From Phytophthora colocasiae (lineage: Eukaryota; Oomycota; Peronosporomycetes; Peronosporales; Peronosporaceae): a DNA stretch of 64,000 nt. The position numbers were made by a program, and so were the translations under genes. The DNA lies in NCBI GenBank assembly GCA_018806915.1, contig JAGKQI010000046.1, positions 620,001-684,000 on the forward strand, read 5' to 3'. The notes under the pieces were generated by a model. The model ran no database searches and had not been told where the DNA came from. It saw only the letters and a list, made by a program, of their open reading frames with translations. How positions within the stretch are numbered: position 1 is the first letter of the stretch; each line of letters begins with the position of its first letter. Positions 20,209 to 32,525 of the stretch are shown piece after piece.

Positions 20209-21507
20209 TCAGCTCGACTCGTACAAAAATACATGTTGGAAATCAGCCTTCCAGCTGCAAGGAAGGCCAAACGCTTTCACCAGCTTGAATGCTTGACAGA
20301 ACGGGTTCTGACAACCGTCGCGGTGTCTTGGGCAGAAATTTATAGAGCTGACTAGCTTTCTCAAGAGAAACATACCAGCAAGCTCATCCTTCAACTGTTC
20401 GATATCTTCCGGTTCGAAGAGGAGATTGTTCCAGTATACAACCGATGCGTCAGCGTATGGTGGCGTAGACGCAATGCGGATGTTGACAGCGTCCTTGCAA
20501 ATGAGTTGGGCTCTCTTGTGTAATCGTCTTGAACACGTAGACTTTGAAATCATCGCGACTCCGAGCTCGTATAAATCGCGGCGAACTTCAATGCCGATAG
20601 CTTTGTTCACGTTAGTGGCCAGGGCAACTTGTGCCACCACATTTCCGACCCCAGCGCCGATATCGAGAAAGATATCCGAATTGTCAAGTTCACCTAGCTC
20701 ACTGATTAGAGAAGAGACTCCACACGGCAGCAACTCACCGGCGTTGAGATGGGGCTTCTTGTTGGTGCCCTGGACAACCACCTCGCGTGGAACGTCAGCG
20801 AAAATCGTTGCAACAATTTGCTCACACCTTGACGGTGACATTGGGGGTGATCGTTCTTCTTCTGGGGCCTCCAAAGTACCTGTCGATTCCGTATTGCTGC
20901 TGGTGTCGCTTGATGTTACTGCTGCACCGTCATCACGAGCGGAGGGCAACGCCAGCGAAGCTCCAGCAACAGCAAATAGCTTGACAGCGCCTTCAAGTGT
21001 TGGCCGAGATTCGCCTGTTACTTCTAGCGAATTTTGACGAGCGACAGTATCTGCTGGGAGTGGCGATGGTGTAGGTTGTAGATTACTTGCTGGGGGCGAT
21101 GTCGGAGGAGGAACTGGAGTCACTTGCGGTGTTGTGGAGGTCTGCCGTGGAGTTTCTGCTCGGAGCTGTGAACGTGGCGGCGGGATCTCTGCAGCAGGAC
21201 GTCGCGGATGTGCTGGAACACGTGCAGGCAGATAATGTGCACCGAGCCGCAACTGACGAGTCACCGCTGGTGGCCGACCACGTGGACGGCGTACTTGTGC
21301 GTAGAAGCTCGGAGGGAAACGCCGGATATCACTTCCCCATGCCTTCTTCAATGTTCGTAGTCGCTCCTGCAATGACTTCGCATTGTGACCAGTACGCTGC
21401 ATACGCCGGGCCACATTAGCCCACGCGATCCTTGTACCTGCATCGACGTAGGTGCGCGCCTGCTGCACAAGCTCCTTATCATCTTCAAAAGTGAACGATG
21501 TGGCCAT
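20209..21507 (-). CDS. Myb/SANT and DOT1-like histone methyltransferase, 432 aa
   Basis: The start is taken at the ATG of MATSFTFEDDKEL (21507), the first ATG in a good context. Residues 5-65 form a Myb/SANT-like helix domain (WANVARRMQRTGHN). A Pro/Thr/Ser-rich linker follows. Residues about 250-425 match the DOT1 fold: SAM-binding FLDIGAGVGNVVAQVA, the acidic GIEVRRDLYELG, and the VVYWNNLLFEPE...LKDELAGMF segment that replaces the VNNFAFGPE motif of canonical DOT1. DOT1 enzymes methylate histone H3 Lys79 on nucleosomes. The gene has no intron and sits alone among transposons. It may be an active member of a duplicated, transposon-associated family; that is inference. Its TGA is followed in the same frame by the repeat pseudogene. 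Confidence 0.85.
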   Translation of the reverse strand: MATSFTFEDDKELVQQARTYVDAGTRIAWANVARRMQRTGHNAKSLQERLRTLKKAWGSDIRRFPPSFYAQVRRPRGRPPAVTRQLRLGAHYLPARVPAHPRRPAAEIPPPRSQLRAETPRQTSTTPQVTPVPPPTSPPASNLQPTPSPLPADTVARQNSLEVTGESRPTLEGAVKLFAVAGASLALPSARDDGAAVTSSDTSSNTESTGTLEAPEEERSPPMSPSRCEQIVATIFADVPREVVVQGTNKKPHLNAGELLPCGVSSLISELGELDNSDIFLDIGAGVGNVVAQVALATNVNKAIGIEVRRDLYELGVAMISKSTCSRRLHKRAQLICKDAVNIRIASTPPYADASVVYWNNLLFEPEDIEQLKDELAGMFLLRKLVSSINFCPRHRDGCQNPFCQAFKLVKAFGLPCSWKADFQHVFLYESS

Positions 21508-22876
21508 GATTGCTGTGCTACAACAGGTAGGCAAATGACTTAGTTTTAGTAAAGAAAAATTTGCTGATCAGAGACAGTGGGCGTCACCAAAATTACGTAC
21601 TTAAAGCAGTGTTTGCTGACGCAATCTTGATATTTTTCGTACTTAAGTGCAAATTTTCCCATGATGTTTGACACATCGCGTAAATTATAGTTTCCAGAGG
21701 ATGATATGATTGGTCGTAATTACAGAATGAGATTTGCAGTTGAACTTCTGCCATCGGGGGCAAAATGCCCCACTTGATGGCCGTTTTGATGGGTGCTTCA
21801 TGAACAGTAACCAAAGGGGTCAAAATGCACCCTATGACCTCTAAAGGGTTAATATATTGCTATATTTTTTACCCCTCCAAATAATTGCTGTCCTACAATT
21901 ATTGTTGAGCACTATTTGTAGCTTTGAAATCTGTTTTACTATATACTACTATCGGCTGCTCTCGGTGATCGACACTTCTGAGCACCCATTCGGCTAGCAC
22001 CATGCAAAGGATCTGATTTAGCATGACTGAATCAGCAGTAACTACTTCTCGGCCCGTTAATTGTCGCAAAGGCCCCGTGGTGGTGCCTCCCGTTGAGAAA
22101 ATTCGTTCAAGACGTTCTGCAGTTGGATCTGGGCAAGTCACTCGACGTGCAGAGGGGTTTTAAAAAAATACCCATTACGTATACCAGACACTGATGTCAA
22201 TGTTTTTGAAGGAGACATAATCGTGACGGCAATACCTCTCAAGCCAAGTCCCGAAGTTGGCAAGACCATCTTAGCTCACTCGATGCTCGAAGTGCCGCGC
22301 ACTAAGATGCCGAGAGGTAGCCTCCGCTTGATTGCGAAGACCATTCCGACAACGCGGACCTCTCGGAGCTTGAAAGTCGGCTGGCCACCATCACTGCTCA
22401 ACCTCATGCGCCGCAACCTTTGGTGAATGAACCAAGTTAGACTTTAAACACCATTGTGTCGGAGTACACAGTACTCCGTGCTTACAGCGGATACGTCTCC
22501 GCTACTCATGGAACGTACACACAGCTATTACCACGGACGAAGATTAATTTTCCTCAACAGATCCCTACCTCAACCGATACTTTGAAAAAAGCGTACTCAG
22601 ACCCAAAGACCGAGTTATTTGGATGTCCTATGCTTTGGCTGACCTCTATCTTCATGTGCACGTGCATATCATATACCACGACCCCATCAAGGTGGGAGCA
22701 CTCACTGGCTCGACAAAACCGGAGTGCCTGCAATATGCGCCCTTCCAACTTTGGTCCGACACAGTTTTACATGCACTCTGATCCGGTGATTTGGGAGAGC
22801 AACACATCTGAAATGGGAGAGGGTCAAGTTTAAACTACCCACCTCTAATGCTCCCTGGTGCCTTTCAGATATCAGC
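21508..22876. other. Intergenic stretch with transposon debris
   Basis: No intact gene is seen. A TTAA with the adjacent CCCTTTAGAGG on the minus strand (21838-21852) looks like a piggyBac-type end. The minus-strand fragment at 21899-22141 looks like a hAT C-terminus. Between 22200 and 22841 there are only short disconnected ORFs, possibly the 5' part of the LINE that follows. AT content rises around 21850-21900. Confidence 0.4.
21899..22141 (-). pseudogene. Possible hAT transposase C-terminal remnant
   Basis: About 80 residues include AERLERIFSTGGTTTGPLRQ followed by a hydrophobic stretch. This is reminiscent of the hAT dimerisation tail (SxERxFSxxGxxxxxxRxxL). No other part of a transposase lies beside it and no terminal repeats are seen. 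The resemblance is weak, and a chance ORF is possible. Confidence 0.3.
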
Positions 22877-25860
22877 ATGAACATCAACGGGCTTAACAAC
22901 CCGCCTGTCGGATTTTTTCAAAGACTTTTCACAGCATTCTCTCTCATTGCATTTCAAGAAACCAAATTCAGCTCAAGTGATAATGTTGATTAATTTCTCC
23001 AAGGTGTGCGACCCCAAATCTCTTTCGTTTTGGTCGCACAAAATTGACCCTGACTTCTCAGTGGAAAGAGGTCGTGATGGAGTGGCCCTCCTCCTTTCAG
23101 GTAGGCACCCATTCCTACGAGTGCATGATGTTACGGAACGATACACCGGCGCTGAAGCTCGAGATATGCTCAAAAACCACTACATTGTGGTCGAAGCCCA
23201 CACTGAAGACTGTATTTTTTTCATTCATGTGGTATATGCACCGGTCCAAGTGGGAGACCGGAAATTATTTTTCAACACGCTACCGATCAGATTCCCAGGT
23301 GATGGTCACCACGTAGTAATGGGATACATTAACGTACCAATGGACGCTCTTATAGATTAAGTTATTCCATACCCCCACGATTTAGCTCGATCGAAATTTA
23401 TTCCTGACAGCTTAGACTGGGCGTTATTGACGCGTGGAGGAACTGCAACCCAGACAAGCGTGAGTTCACAGGTCCAGGCCGCAAGAATCGAATTAATTAT
23501 CTTCTTCTCTTCTCATCGCTACTCACAGATAATCTTCGTGAGGTTTCGCACGTTTTTGACCGGAAATTTCATCACGACCATCTACCAATCAAGTTTACGA
23601 TCCAATATCTGAATCAACCGGATATTGCGCCACTCCCGTGGAAGTACCCATGATGGATTTTGGAAAATCCGGTTGTACGCCGTGTCCTAGAGCTCAAGCT
23701 GGAGCAGCTGCGTGCTCGGTTACGCTCTGATATTACTGACAACCCAGGGGCGTTACTAGACAAGCACAAATGAGCTGACGGAATTTTCCTAAGGCAAATG
23801 GCTCAAAAATTTGAGAACAAAGATAATGTCACACACGGCAAGTTAAGAATGAGCTGTACGAAGCAGAGACGTTGCACGGAACGGCGCCAACTGCTACGAC
23901 AGTAGACACAATCATCTGTGCAAAGGCATCACTGGAAGCTTTTACGGAAGACCAAAATTCCCGTAGACAACAGACCAAGTTTTGTTGGTATTGAGCACGT
24001 GTTGTTGGTGGCAAATGCCGAAGTGAGTAAATTAAAGTTAACAAAACCTGTTCTACTCGTCCTGTCCTCTTAGTAGCTCCACATTGTTATGTCCTCGTTG
24101 TCGCTCGAATTTAGCCAAATGTCCTCACACGTCGACCACCCACGTAAGCGTTCCTCTTCTCTAGTCAATAGGAGAACGGTTCCGTTGAACCGTCCCAGTG
24201 AACCGCATGAGACGGTGCACCGGACCAACAAGTTTGACTCAGATGTTCGATGTGGAGAAACCGGAACCAAACACTTCCTCCATATGCCATACAACGCTGA
24301 TGTGCGTGTAACGATTACTGCGGTGACGCTAGATGATGGCACAACCAGTGCACAACCGGGTTTGACGGCACCGGCTCATCGAAAGTATTGGGGAGAAATT
24401 TTCCAGAGCCCTTCTCGGGGTTTATCTTCAAATATCGCCAAACGAAAATTCCAGCCGGTGAAACTTTTGAAAATTCTGGAGCACACCAAGACCAGATTAT
24501 CGCCGGAGGACGGACACTACTTGGATTCTCCTCTGACAGCTAATGAGTTGTTCTGGGCAATTCAGTCTACCGCGAAAGGGAATTCGAGTGGGCTTGATGG
24601 TATCCCAGCCGAATACTACCAAATGTTTCCTCACAAATGGGCCCAGGTGTATGAGCACATTTACGCTGCTCAATTCAGCAAGGAAAAATGAATATGTTCC
24701 AGAGACGGGTATACATTTCTCTAATCTTCAAGAAAGGCGACTGAACGCTCCCGGTAAATTATCGACCTTTAACTCTGCTGAATCACGTCGCAAAATTTGG
24801 TCCCAAAGTACTCTCGTATAGGCTGCGGAATGTTTTGCCGAAACTACTACACCCGGATCAATTTGGATTGATTGATACAACATGCACTGATTGAATCCCA
24901 AGACCTACAACAACTAGCGCGTAACCTCGGCCTAAAATATGCCACCATCTCTTAGCATTTGCGGATGACTGCACAGGCATATTGAAAGACCTGGTACACA
25001 CACGTGTTTTCGTCGATAGTGTCCAGTATTTCTCCAGAGCCGCCGGATTGATGCTGAATATTCACAAAACCATCATCTTCCCATTTAAAAAATGCGACCC
25101 AAGTTTACGATGTTCACTCTCGGACGCAGGTTTCTACGTGGTTCCAGACAACGAGTCCACTAGGTTGCTTGGTGTATCCCAGAGCCCGACTCTGCCAAGC
25201 AGCTCCGGCTTCGATACGCTCATTCCTAAAATGGTTGAGAGGTATTAACTCTGGAAATATCGAGGTCGAACATTGCGGGGACGAGCCGTAATTATACGAA
25301 ACGAATCTATTACCCTTGCTTTGGTATACTGCTGCGGTCACGCCAGTCCCTCCAGGGGTGGAGGACCCGTGATAACCTAGTTAGACCCTTTAATCCACAG
25401 CACATCTGCTAACAACACACTGTTACTCTTTTCGTACAGCATCAACACGTAAATTCAAGAGCGGCTATCATGACGAAGAACTTGCCTGCAGCAACGCTCC
25501 ATGGCTGGAACGATAGCTTATGTGCACCAAACGCCAACGCACGAAGCAGCAGTAGGCAAACTGCTAGTGGGTACTGTACGAGCTGGGCAAAAAATCCCCC
25601 GTTCCAGAAACCAGAACCTTTCCGTATCTGAACGCAAAAAAAGCTAACCGTTCTGACAGAGAAACAGTGAAGCATCTTTTCTGCGACTGCGCGGTGGTGA
25701 CCGAGCTCTGGAGTAATCTCTTCAATTGCATCACTGACCTCCTACAACGACCTGTGGAGTGGAAAAACGTGGCCTATCTACTTGACCTCCAATTCACACA
25801 GTCGAGCTTGAATGCTTTCGGCCACCTAAATTTGTTTGTCTTCGTCATCTAGTACCTCTT
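22877..25860 (+). pseudogene. L1-like LINE (endonuclease, RT, zf-RVT), dead
   Basis: Pieces of a non-LTR retrotransposon ORF2 occur in the right order but in different frames. The APE endonuclease start is at 22877 (MNINGLNN, then AFQETKF) and its body at 22995-23360 (GRDGVALLLSGRHP, DGHHVVMGYIN). The RT N-part lies at 24240-24691 (GETGTKHFL, YWGEIFQSP, GNSSGLDGIPAEYYQMFP), the catalytic FADD at about 24958-24969 and the thumb to 25248. A C-terminal zf-RVT-like segment is at 25660-25852 (ETVKHLFCDCAVVTELW). Many stops and frameshifts, and the loss of the central RT, show an old copy. No poly(A) tail or target duplication is evident. Confidence 0.8.
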
Positions 25861-26613
25861 CGTCGTTGTTGTCATTGTTGTCGAGGGCCGCATACGAGAT
25901 TCCCGGAAATGCGACCGTCTCGCATGGCTCCTCTTCTGGATCTGTCGTGAATCCGGAAGTTGATGGGCTCGTTCTTTCAATTAATTTTGGAAACTCGCCT
26001 CCAGGTCAAGAAAATTTATTACGAATTACACTATACTACATTTTTTTATTTTAGGTTAAAACAGTTTAATTAAATGTTTTAAACCAGACAGATTGATCAT
26101 GTGTAATGAGTAGTCTGTATAACTTCGAGTGGGGTACTGGAAATGTGGAATCTTCTACACAATATTGATCCATTTGTCGTGGAGATTGTTTGGTCTCATT
26201 CACTCACAGGTATATTTTTTTCAGAAACAAACTTTTCAGGGTCTGATCTCTCCTTCTGGGCTGGTGGTCTTTTGGCGCTGAGTCCCAGGCCCCCCGCGGT
26301 CAACAAGCCTGTTCGTGCTTTTGCTTTTGCTGGACGGGTGCATCCGTCCAGTCTCTATATGTCAGCTCTACTATTTTCGAAATCAACCTCAGCTTCAACG
26401 TCGGCAGCTGACGAAGCTTCTTTGAATTCAATAGCGGGAAATGATGGCACAATCACCGCAAAACGTCGGACCCCTTCGATTTCGAGGTGCTAATTACAGA
26501 CAACGACGCAAAAACACAGGCCAAACAGGCCACAGTACAATGCGCGAATTAATAAATACAAAGCTCAAGGAAAGTATAAAAAGGCCATTTATTAAACTGT
26601 CATTGACTCAACC
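25861..26613. other. Intergenic, AT-rich, no gene recognised
   Basis: A plus-strand ORF at 26143-26493 looks random (Ser/Ala-rich, no domain). The region should contain the 3' end of the pogo-like gene that starts on its right, but I could not find that element's terminal inverted repeat. Confidence 0.4.
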
Positions 26614-26815
26614 CTAGGAATAGCTGTCTGGGAAACTACGAATTACTAGCTCGTCTGAAAACTCTTCCCAAGCCTTAATTGCATCCTTGATAGCTTTTAG
26701 ACGTTTTTCGGGAGCAGAGAGGCCCTTTTTTGAAGTATAGCAACCTCTAATCCGTGCTTTTAGTGGTACCATCACCCCAACGTCCAGTGGCTGGCAAACG
26801 GAAGTGCTTTGGGGG

Positions 26816-26823
26816 GTAAAGAG
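26816..26823. repeat. hAT target-site duplication, left (GTAAAGAG)
   Basis: An 8-bp sequence directly outside the left TIR. It is repeated exactly at 30519-30526 outside the right TIR, as hAT insertion requires. Confidence 0.95.
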
Positions 26824-27176
26824 TAGAGGTGTCAACCGTTAGGATCCTAACTGATTCTTCTAACGTAACTGCAACTGTTGCAGTTAGTTACAGAATCGCC
26901 TAACTGCGCTAACTGAGATCTTAACTATTTGTATACAATTTTCAAAATACCGATGCCTCCAATCTTCTGTCCATGTTATTTTGGTCTGCAGATCAAAGCT
27001 CCAACTGATTCAATACAACACACTATTCAAATAATGTTAAGTGGCATTAATTTTGGCCCACAGGTAGAATGTAAACAGCGACACTCGCCAAATCCCCTCC
27101 ACCCCCCACCCCCACCGTCACTTCACCCCAAACTCCCAGATTCTGAGAACCTCGCGCATGTCGGGCTATCAGAAGG

Positions 27177-29858
27177 ATGGAAACAATGGCGGCAATTATA
27201 AATGCTCGGGACGACGATGAACTGGGTCCAGACGGCAGACCTCTCGCTGCGACCGAGCTCTCCACGCAGAACAGTGTTCCTCCTTCGGCTTCATTCCGAC
27301 AGCAGCACCACACATCTTCCCACCAGAATATTGTCTTCTCCGGCACTTCACTGCATCCGCAGTGCCAACCATTATTCCAGCAGAATGACATACAAGTAGG
27401 GCGCGAGAGCCAAAAGGAACATGAATCCATGCAATTCGGCGAAATTTCAACTCCACCTCGAACACCACCACAAGCTTATTCGAACGGTGAGCAAATCGAA
27501 CCTGACGCTGAAGTTCCCCCAACGCCCCCTAACATGTTCGCTATGAAACGCCAGCGTCGGCCTGAGTTATGGGACTTCATTCGACTAGTGGTGAAGCCAT
27601 GTTACGCTAACATCCCATACAATGAACTTCTTTCCGAGCATGCTGAGTCTGCATTCTGCAAGAATTGCAAAACGACTATTCCTTTCAGTAAAGGAGCAAC
27701 AGCTGCTGTCCGGGTTCACATGGAAAAAATCACGCTGAAGTACTGGATGATCAAAAAGAAACGATTGATTGCCAAACGCAAACCCGGACTACATCTATCT
27801 GGTCAATGTACTACGGTTTCTACTGAATCACTTTCGGTGGTTACTATCACACCTGAACAACAAGCAGCCGCAGACAAACTCTTGGCCGTGTGGATAGCTC
27901 AGAGTATGCGTCCATTTACGTTGGTAGAAGACCCTGGATTGGCGGCGTACGTGCAATACATTTGCGAAATCCTAGGGGGTATTCAAATTAAGATTCCAAG
28001 CCGCACTAAAGTTCGAAGTGATATTGTTCAAGTTGCGAAAGATCTCAGGTCTTCACTGAAAGAGATCATAAAGAAGGAATGCAACAATTATTCGGTGACA
28101 ACAGATATTTGGACAAGTCGCCACCCAGACAGCTACATGGCCCTGACATTGCATTACCTGACGCCAGAGTTTCAATTCCGCAGCTGGTCGCTCGAGGTGG
28201 AGTCGTTTTCTGGACGTTATACTGGTGAAGCAATAGCCAGAGCCCTTTCGAAGTGCTTTGAGTAATGGGGGTTGTCTCCCGAGTTATGTGTCAAGCTACT
28301 CCGAGATGGGGCTGCCAATGCCATCCTTGCAGCAACTACGACAGGAATTAAGCACATGTCATGTGTAGCACATTCGTTACACCTCGTACTAGCTGGTGCA
28401 TTGATCAAGCGGAAGCCACGCCGACGAAACGCTTCAACTGGTGCAACACAGCTGAGAGATAATTTTCATGGCACTACCTATGACTTCAGCTCACTTGGTA
28501 GTGGGGCCGAGGAAGTAGAGACTGATCCAATCCCGTTTGACTCAAACTTTGGAGAGTACGTTTGTGATACACATGTTAATTCTACTGGAGTTGGTGACAG
28601 TGAAGATATCAAAGCGAAATGGTGGCTCCAAGAGCGGGCTTGGAATGAACTATCTGAGTTTCTCGACACTTGGAAAACTTTAGAGGACCAAAGTGACCTG
28701 AGTGAACTCCGAGACATTGTGGAAAAATTTCGCAAAATCGCTGTGTATATTCATAAGTCCCCCAAAGAGACAAAGTATCTCGAAAATATTCAAACCGAAC
28801 GCATAGAGCATGGCCACTGTCCGTTAAAACGGATTGCCCAACCCGGTGGAACAGCGCGCGAGATATGCTCGCTAGAATGGTCGAAATGAAAGGCGCAATG
28901 CTTTTGTTTTTTACTGATCTGGAGCCAACAGAAGGGAAAACATTATTCAAAGATGTGAAGCTTACTTTGCCGGAGCCGAGAGATTGGTTTGCAGTGAAAT
29001 GTTTACTGTCCTTGCTGGATCCATTTGGTGCTGCAACGGAAGAACTCAGTGGAGACCTACCCGACGCTTGTTGTCACCCTTCCTATTCTAAAATACGTAA
29101 GAAAGCGACTGTCGAGTCGTGAATTATTTGACGAAGACAAAGCTTTGGAAGGACGCCATACTTACGTTGGTGAAGTGGTAGAGTTGATGCAAGGGGTCAC
29201 ACGAACCTTGCTAATGCTTTTCGATAAGCGATTCCAAGACTTACCCCCGGAAACACTGTGGATCATGCTGTTAGATCCGAGGTTGACGGAGTGTAACTCA
29301 CTGACTGAAGTTGAGAAACAGCATGCCAGACAGGGACTAGTCGATGCAGCAGTTCAATTGGAACGTGAACTTGCCCCTCCACCAAACACCACATTCGAGT
29401 CACCGGTGCTAACCTCTCCTGTAGCACAAAAATCGAAAAGAACAGTATTAAGCATGCGAGCCGAACTGTATGGGAAGCAGGCGTCTCGAAAGATGAACCA
29501 GCCAATGGAGCCTGAAATGTACGAGAGCAGCCTACTTACAAAGTGTAAGTCTCAGGTAAATGATTACCTAGTTGCGGCATTAAGTACAAGCTATGCGATT
29601 GAGGGTCCATTGGAGTGGTGGAGGGTAAAAGCCTCCCACTTCCCGTTACTTGCCAAACTTGCACGAAAATGGCTCGGATGTGTAGCAACATCGGTACCTT
29701 CAGAGCGCGCATTTTCGACAGCAGGGAACACTGTGGCTGCCAAGCGTAGCAGACTCCACCCCAGTATTATTCGAGACCTAGTTTTCATCCACGAAAATCA
29801 TACCAAAGGGATGGCTTACATGAATGAAAGTAAGAGGAGTTCCTTTAAAAACGTTTAA
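27177..29858 (+). pseudogene. hAT transposase, one nonsense codon and two frameshifts
   Basis: Start at 27177 (or the ATG at 27186). A BED-type zinc finger lies near residues 145-185 (FCKNCKTTIPF with downstream H...). The catalytic region includes VTTDIWTSRHPDSYMAL (first Asp) and RDGAANAILAATTTGIKHMSCVAH. The C-terminal dimerisation domain is complete (PLEWWRVKASHFPLLAKLA, SVPSERAFSTAG). Lesions: an in-frame TAA at 28263 (FE*WGLSPELC), a frameshift near 28865 and another near 29060. About 890 codons originally, a normal hAT size. Confidence 0.9.
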
Positions 29859-30136
29859 TAAGATCTGTATGTCTGGTTAATTTTTTTCACCTTCCCCACG
29901 TCAATGATCTTCAGGACGTTATTAGCAGCCAGAGGAATCAACAGTGAAACTAGCCTTCTTGTGTATCTCGACAAGACAGAGGAAACGGCATATATTACGT
30001 GCAGATCATGTCGTCAATCTACATGAAACACAAGACAAGCACGCAACGCACCGATTTCGCATTTACCCATCCCAATATTTTGACTTACTCGGCGTAGGGG
30101 CACCAAACCTCGTTCATTTCGACGTACGTTGCCTCC

Positions 30137-30395
30137 AAGACTCAAGTCCATTCTTGCTACACGTGCGTAATACGCGCGGCAGCAGGTTAATACGGGCGGA
30201 ACCAGCCTCTTCTTGGTCGGTACGTGGCTTGATCAATAAACCTGACCTTTCTGATACGTACGCTGCGTCCAAGACTCAAGTCCATTCTTGCTACACGTGC
30301 GTAATACGCGCGGCAGCAGGTTAATACGGGCGGAACCAGCCTCTTCTTGGTCGGTACGTGGCTTGATCAATAAACCTGACCTTTCTGATACATTT
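30137..30395. repeat. 134-bp tandem duplication near the hAT right end
   Basis: The segment beginning AAGACTCAAGTCCATTC at 30137 is repeated at 30271 with almost no change. Both copies end in the CTGACCTTTCTGATAC motif. It lies between the transposase stop and the right subterminal repeats. Confidence 0.85.
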
Positions 30396-30630
30396 TTTAA
30401 CATAATTGAAAGGGCTTCGTCTAACAGTTAGAATCAGTTAGGAGCAGCTGAGGTCTAACTGCAACTATACTAACTAACTATGCTCAGTTACAGTTAGGCT
30501 TAACAGTTGACACCTCTAGTAAAGAGGCCACAGTAGCGGAGGACTCTTCCACCGCAACTCGCACACCTCGCTCGAACACATGGCTCTCAAAGTGGTCCAC
30601 AAGAAGCACAGCTGAGCCATCAATTTCATA

Positions 30631-32525
30631 CCGTATAATCGTAGTCAAAGGCGACATCCCAACAACAGGATTTGTCGCCATATGCTATTGAAGTACAAAG
30701 AATTATCAGTATAGTAGCTACATTTTAATTAATCTTCACTATCACGGTAGCTTGCTTTACTTCCGATGTCGTCGTCGGACTCAACTTCTTCCTCAGTTTG
30801 ATTGCACCTCTTTAGAAGCTGAATGACGCTGCCTGTATCCACTTCTATCGCCTCATCGGCGGTAACCACGCGGGTATCCATCAGCAAGCCTCGGGAAAAT
30901 CCGCTCGTGGTAGTTGGAGCAGATAGAGCAGACCAACTTGACGTTATCCACTCTGCCATGTCCGTACGAGAAGGACCAACTAGAAAAAACGTATTCTCCA
31001 CATGCTTCTCGCGAAGCTCGGCCACTTTCTTGTCGGCTTCAAATTGCGTAAGTGTTTGTCGAACACTGAGTATTTCTGCAGCCAACTTTTCCTGATTTTT
31101 AGCGCGCTTTTTTTCGTCTTTGTTATAGGTAGCGAGCTGCGCCGTTAGTTTTTTGATCCAGAAAGCGCGTAAATGACCTTTAAAAGGTTTATTCCATGAA
31201 ACTTCTGCGGGCTGGCAGACATAGGTATATTTCGGGGGGACTTTCAGGAGTAGAACGTTTAGAGACGCAGCATAACTTGTCACTTCTGGTGTCCAGTGAG
31301 CACTAAATCGTCCCAGAGCAAGATAATTTTCTCGTCATGGTTTTTACGGCTCGAAAAATGAAATTCCAAGAACTTCTTAGAGAGCTCAGTGTTCCACCAG
31401 GCCGTTTTGTTCCCGTAGATCTGACAAGGATGATCTTGTTGGAGTTTCTTGACTTCACGCCACGTTGGCACCCCACATCATGACGAAGTGTATTGTTTTC
31501 GGATTGTTTTGCTAAATTTCTGGCGGGGGTACTCTTGAACACAATGAAAGGGTCATACTTGGTTCCTTGGTTGTCACCAAGGAGCATTGCAGTTGCTCGT
31601 TGTTTGTCTTTATTTGCGCACTTGACCCAGACTGTCTTTGTCCCTATTGTATCAATCATTTTCTTGGGTATATACTCGAAGAATACAGCTTAATAGCAAC
31701 AGAAAGTTAATTTTTAAGTTGATAAATCAATTTAGTTCAAAAGAGATTCTGCTGTACTTACCTGTTTGATCGATGTTCAATATTTTTGTGCAATTATTCT
31801 CAATTGCAGTTTGGAGTACCAAAGTTCGGAATTTCGAAGCAGCTTCGGCTGCATCTTCAGGAGTGGTTTGACCTTGCCGAGTTTTCGTTCGTAGAGCGAG
31901 CTTGTGGCGCCGTAGGAATAATTGAATCCAGGTATCAGATGCTGCAAAGTGATCCGTAGGAACATTGAACGTAGCAGCAACTTGCTTGGCTTCTGTTTTC
32001 AACATAAAACGCGAAACTGGCACTCCCTCCTGCCTTAATCCGTTTATCCACTGTACTATCTCGTCTTCAGCGATCTTACTTAGCACGGTGGCATCCCCCA
32101 TTTTGCGACCCTTGTGATGACGAGATCTACCTGACGCACAAGCCTCTCGAATCGACAACGCTGCCTTCTTCCACTTGCAAAGCAGTTTTTCCTTAGCCCG
32201 ATGTTTTTTCCGTGATAACTTACCGCAAAAATGTGTGATGCACTTCTTCACTGTGTGCCCCTTGTCAAGATAGTCGAGCCAGTCCTTCTTGTCACTGTAC
32301 GCAACGGCAACTCACTTGTATTGCTTCCGTTGTCTTCCTTTACCAGTAGTGTGCGGGCGACCCATAGCTTAGCAGCAGTTCAAATGCGGAATGTGGGACG
32401 CACGCGTTTTTATCTGTTTGAAAGCTAAAATTAGCAATCGCCACATGGGAATAATACAGAAATTTCATTGGCTGAATATTGATGTCGCCAAAGAGTAAAC
32501 GTCGCCTTTGACTACGATTATACGG
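30631..32525 (-). mobile_element. Pogo-like element #2 (1895 bp)
   Basis: Terminal inverted repeats of 25 bp match exactly: 30631-30655 begins CCGTATAATCGTAGTC, and 32501-32525 is its reverse complement. A TA dinucleotide flanks both sides (30629-30630 and 32526-32527), the target duplication of the Tc1/mariner-pogo group. It inserted in the middle of pogo-like gene #1. The internal gene is on the minus strand and broken. Confidence 0.93.
30729..32365 (-). pseudogene. Pogo-like transposase #2, broken
   Basis: ATG at 32365 (MGRPHTTGKGRQRKQYK), then an in-frame TGA, then a CENP-B-type helix-turn-helix (EDEIVQWINGLRQEG, TWIQLFLRRHKLALRTKTRQ). The first catalytic Asp motif is LNIDQTG, followed by VWVKCANKDKQRATAML and the C-terminal VPPKYTYVCQPAEVSWNKPF. 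Stops near 31727 and frame changes near 31300-31480 separate the pieces, and the second catalytic Asp motif is in a scrambled frame. The acidic tail ends at 30729. Confidence 0.85.

Larger units (their letters stand above)
26824..30518 (+). mobile_element. hAT DNA transposon (3695 bp), complete ends
   Basis: Perfect 13-bp terminal inverted repeats TAGAGGTGTCAAC lie at 26824-26836 and 30506-30518, flanked by the 8-bp duplication GTAAAGAG. Subterminal regions on both sides carry repeated CTAACTG/CAGTTAG motifs, the usual short transposase-binding repeats. The transposase gene inside is broken, but the ends are intact, so the element could be moved in trans. It interrupts a pogo-like gene. Confidence 0.95.
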
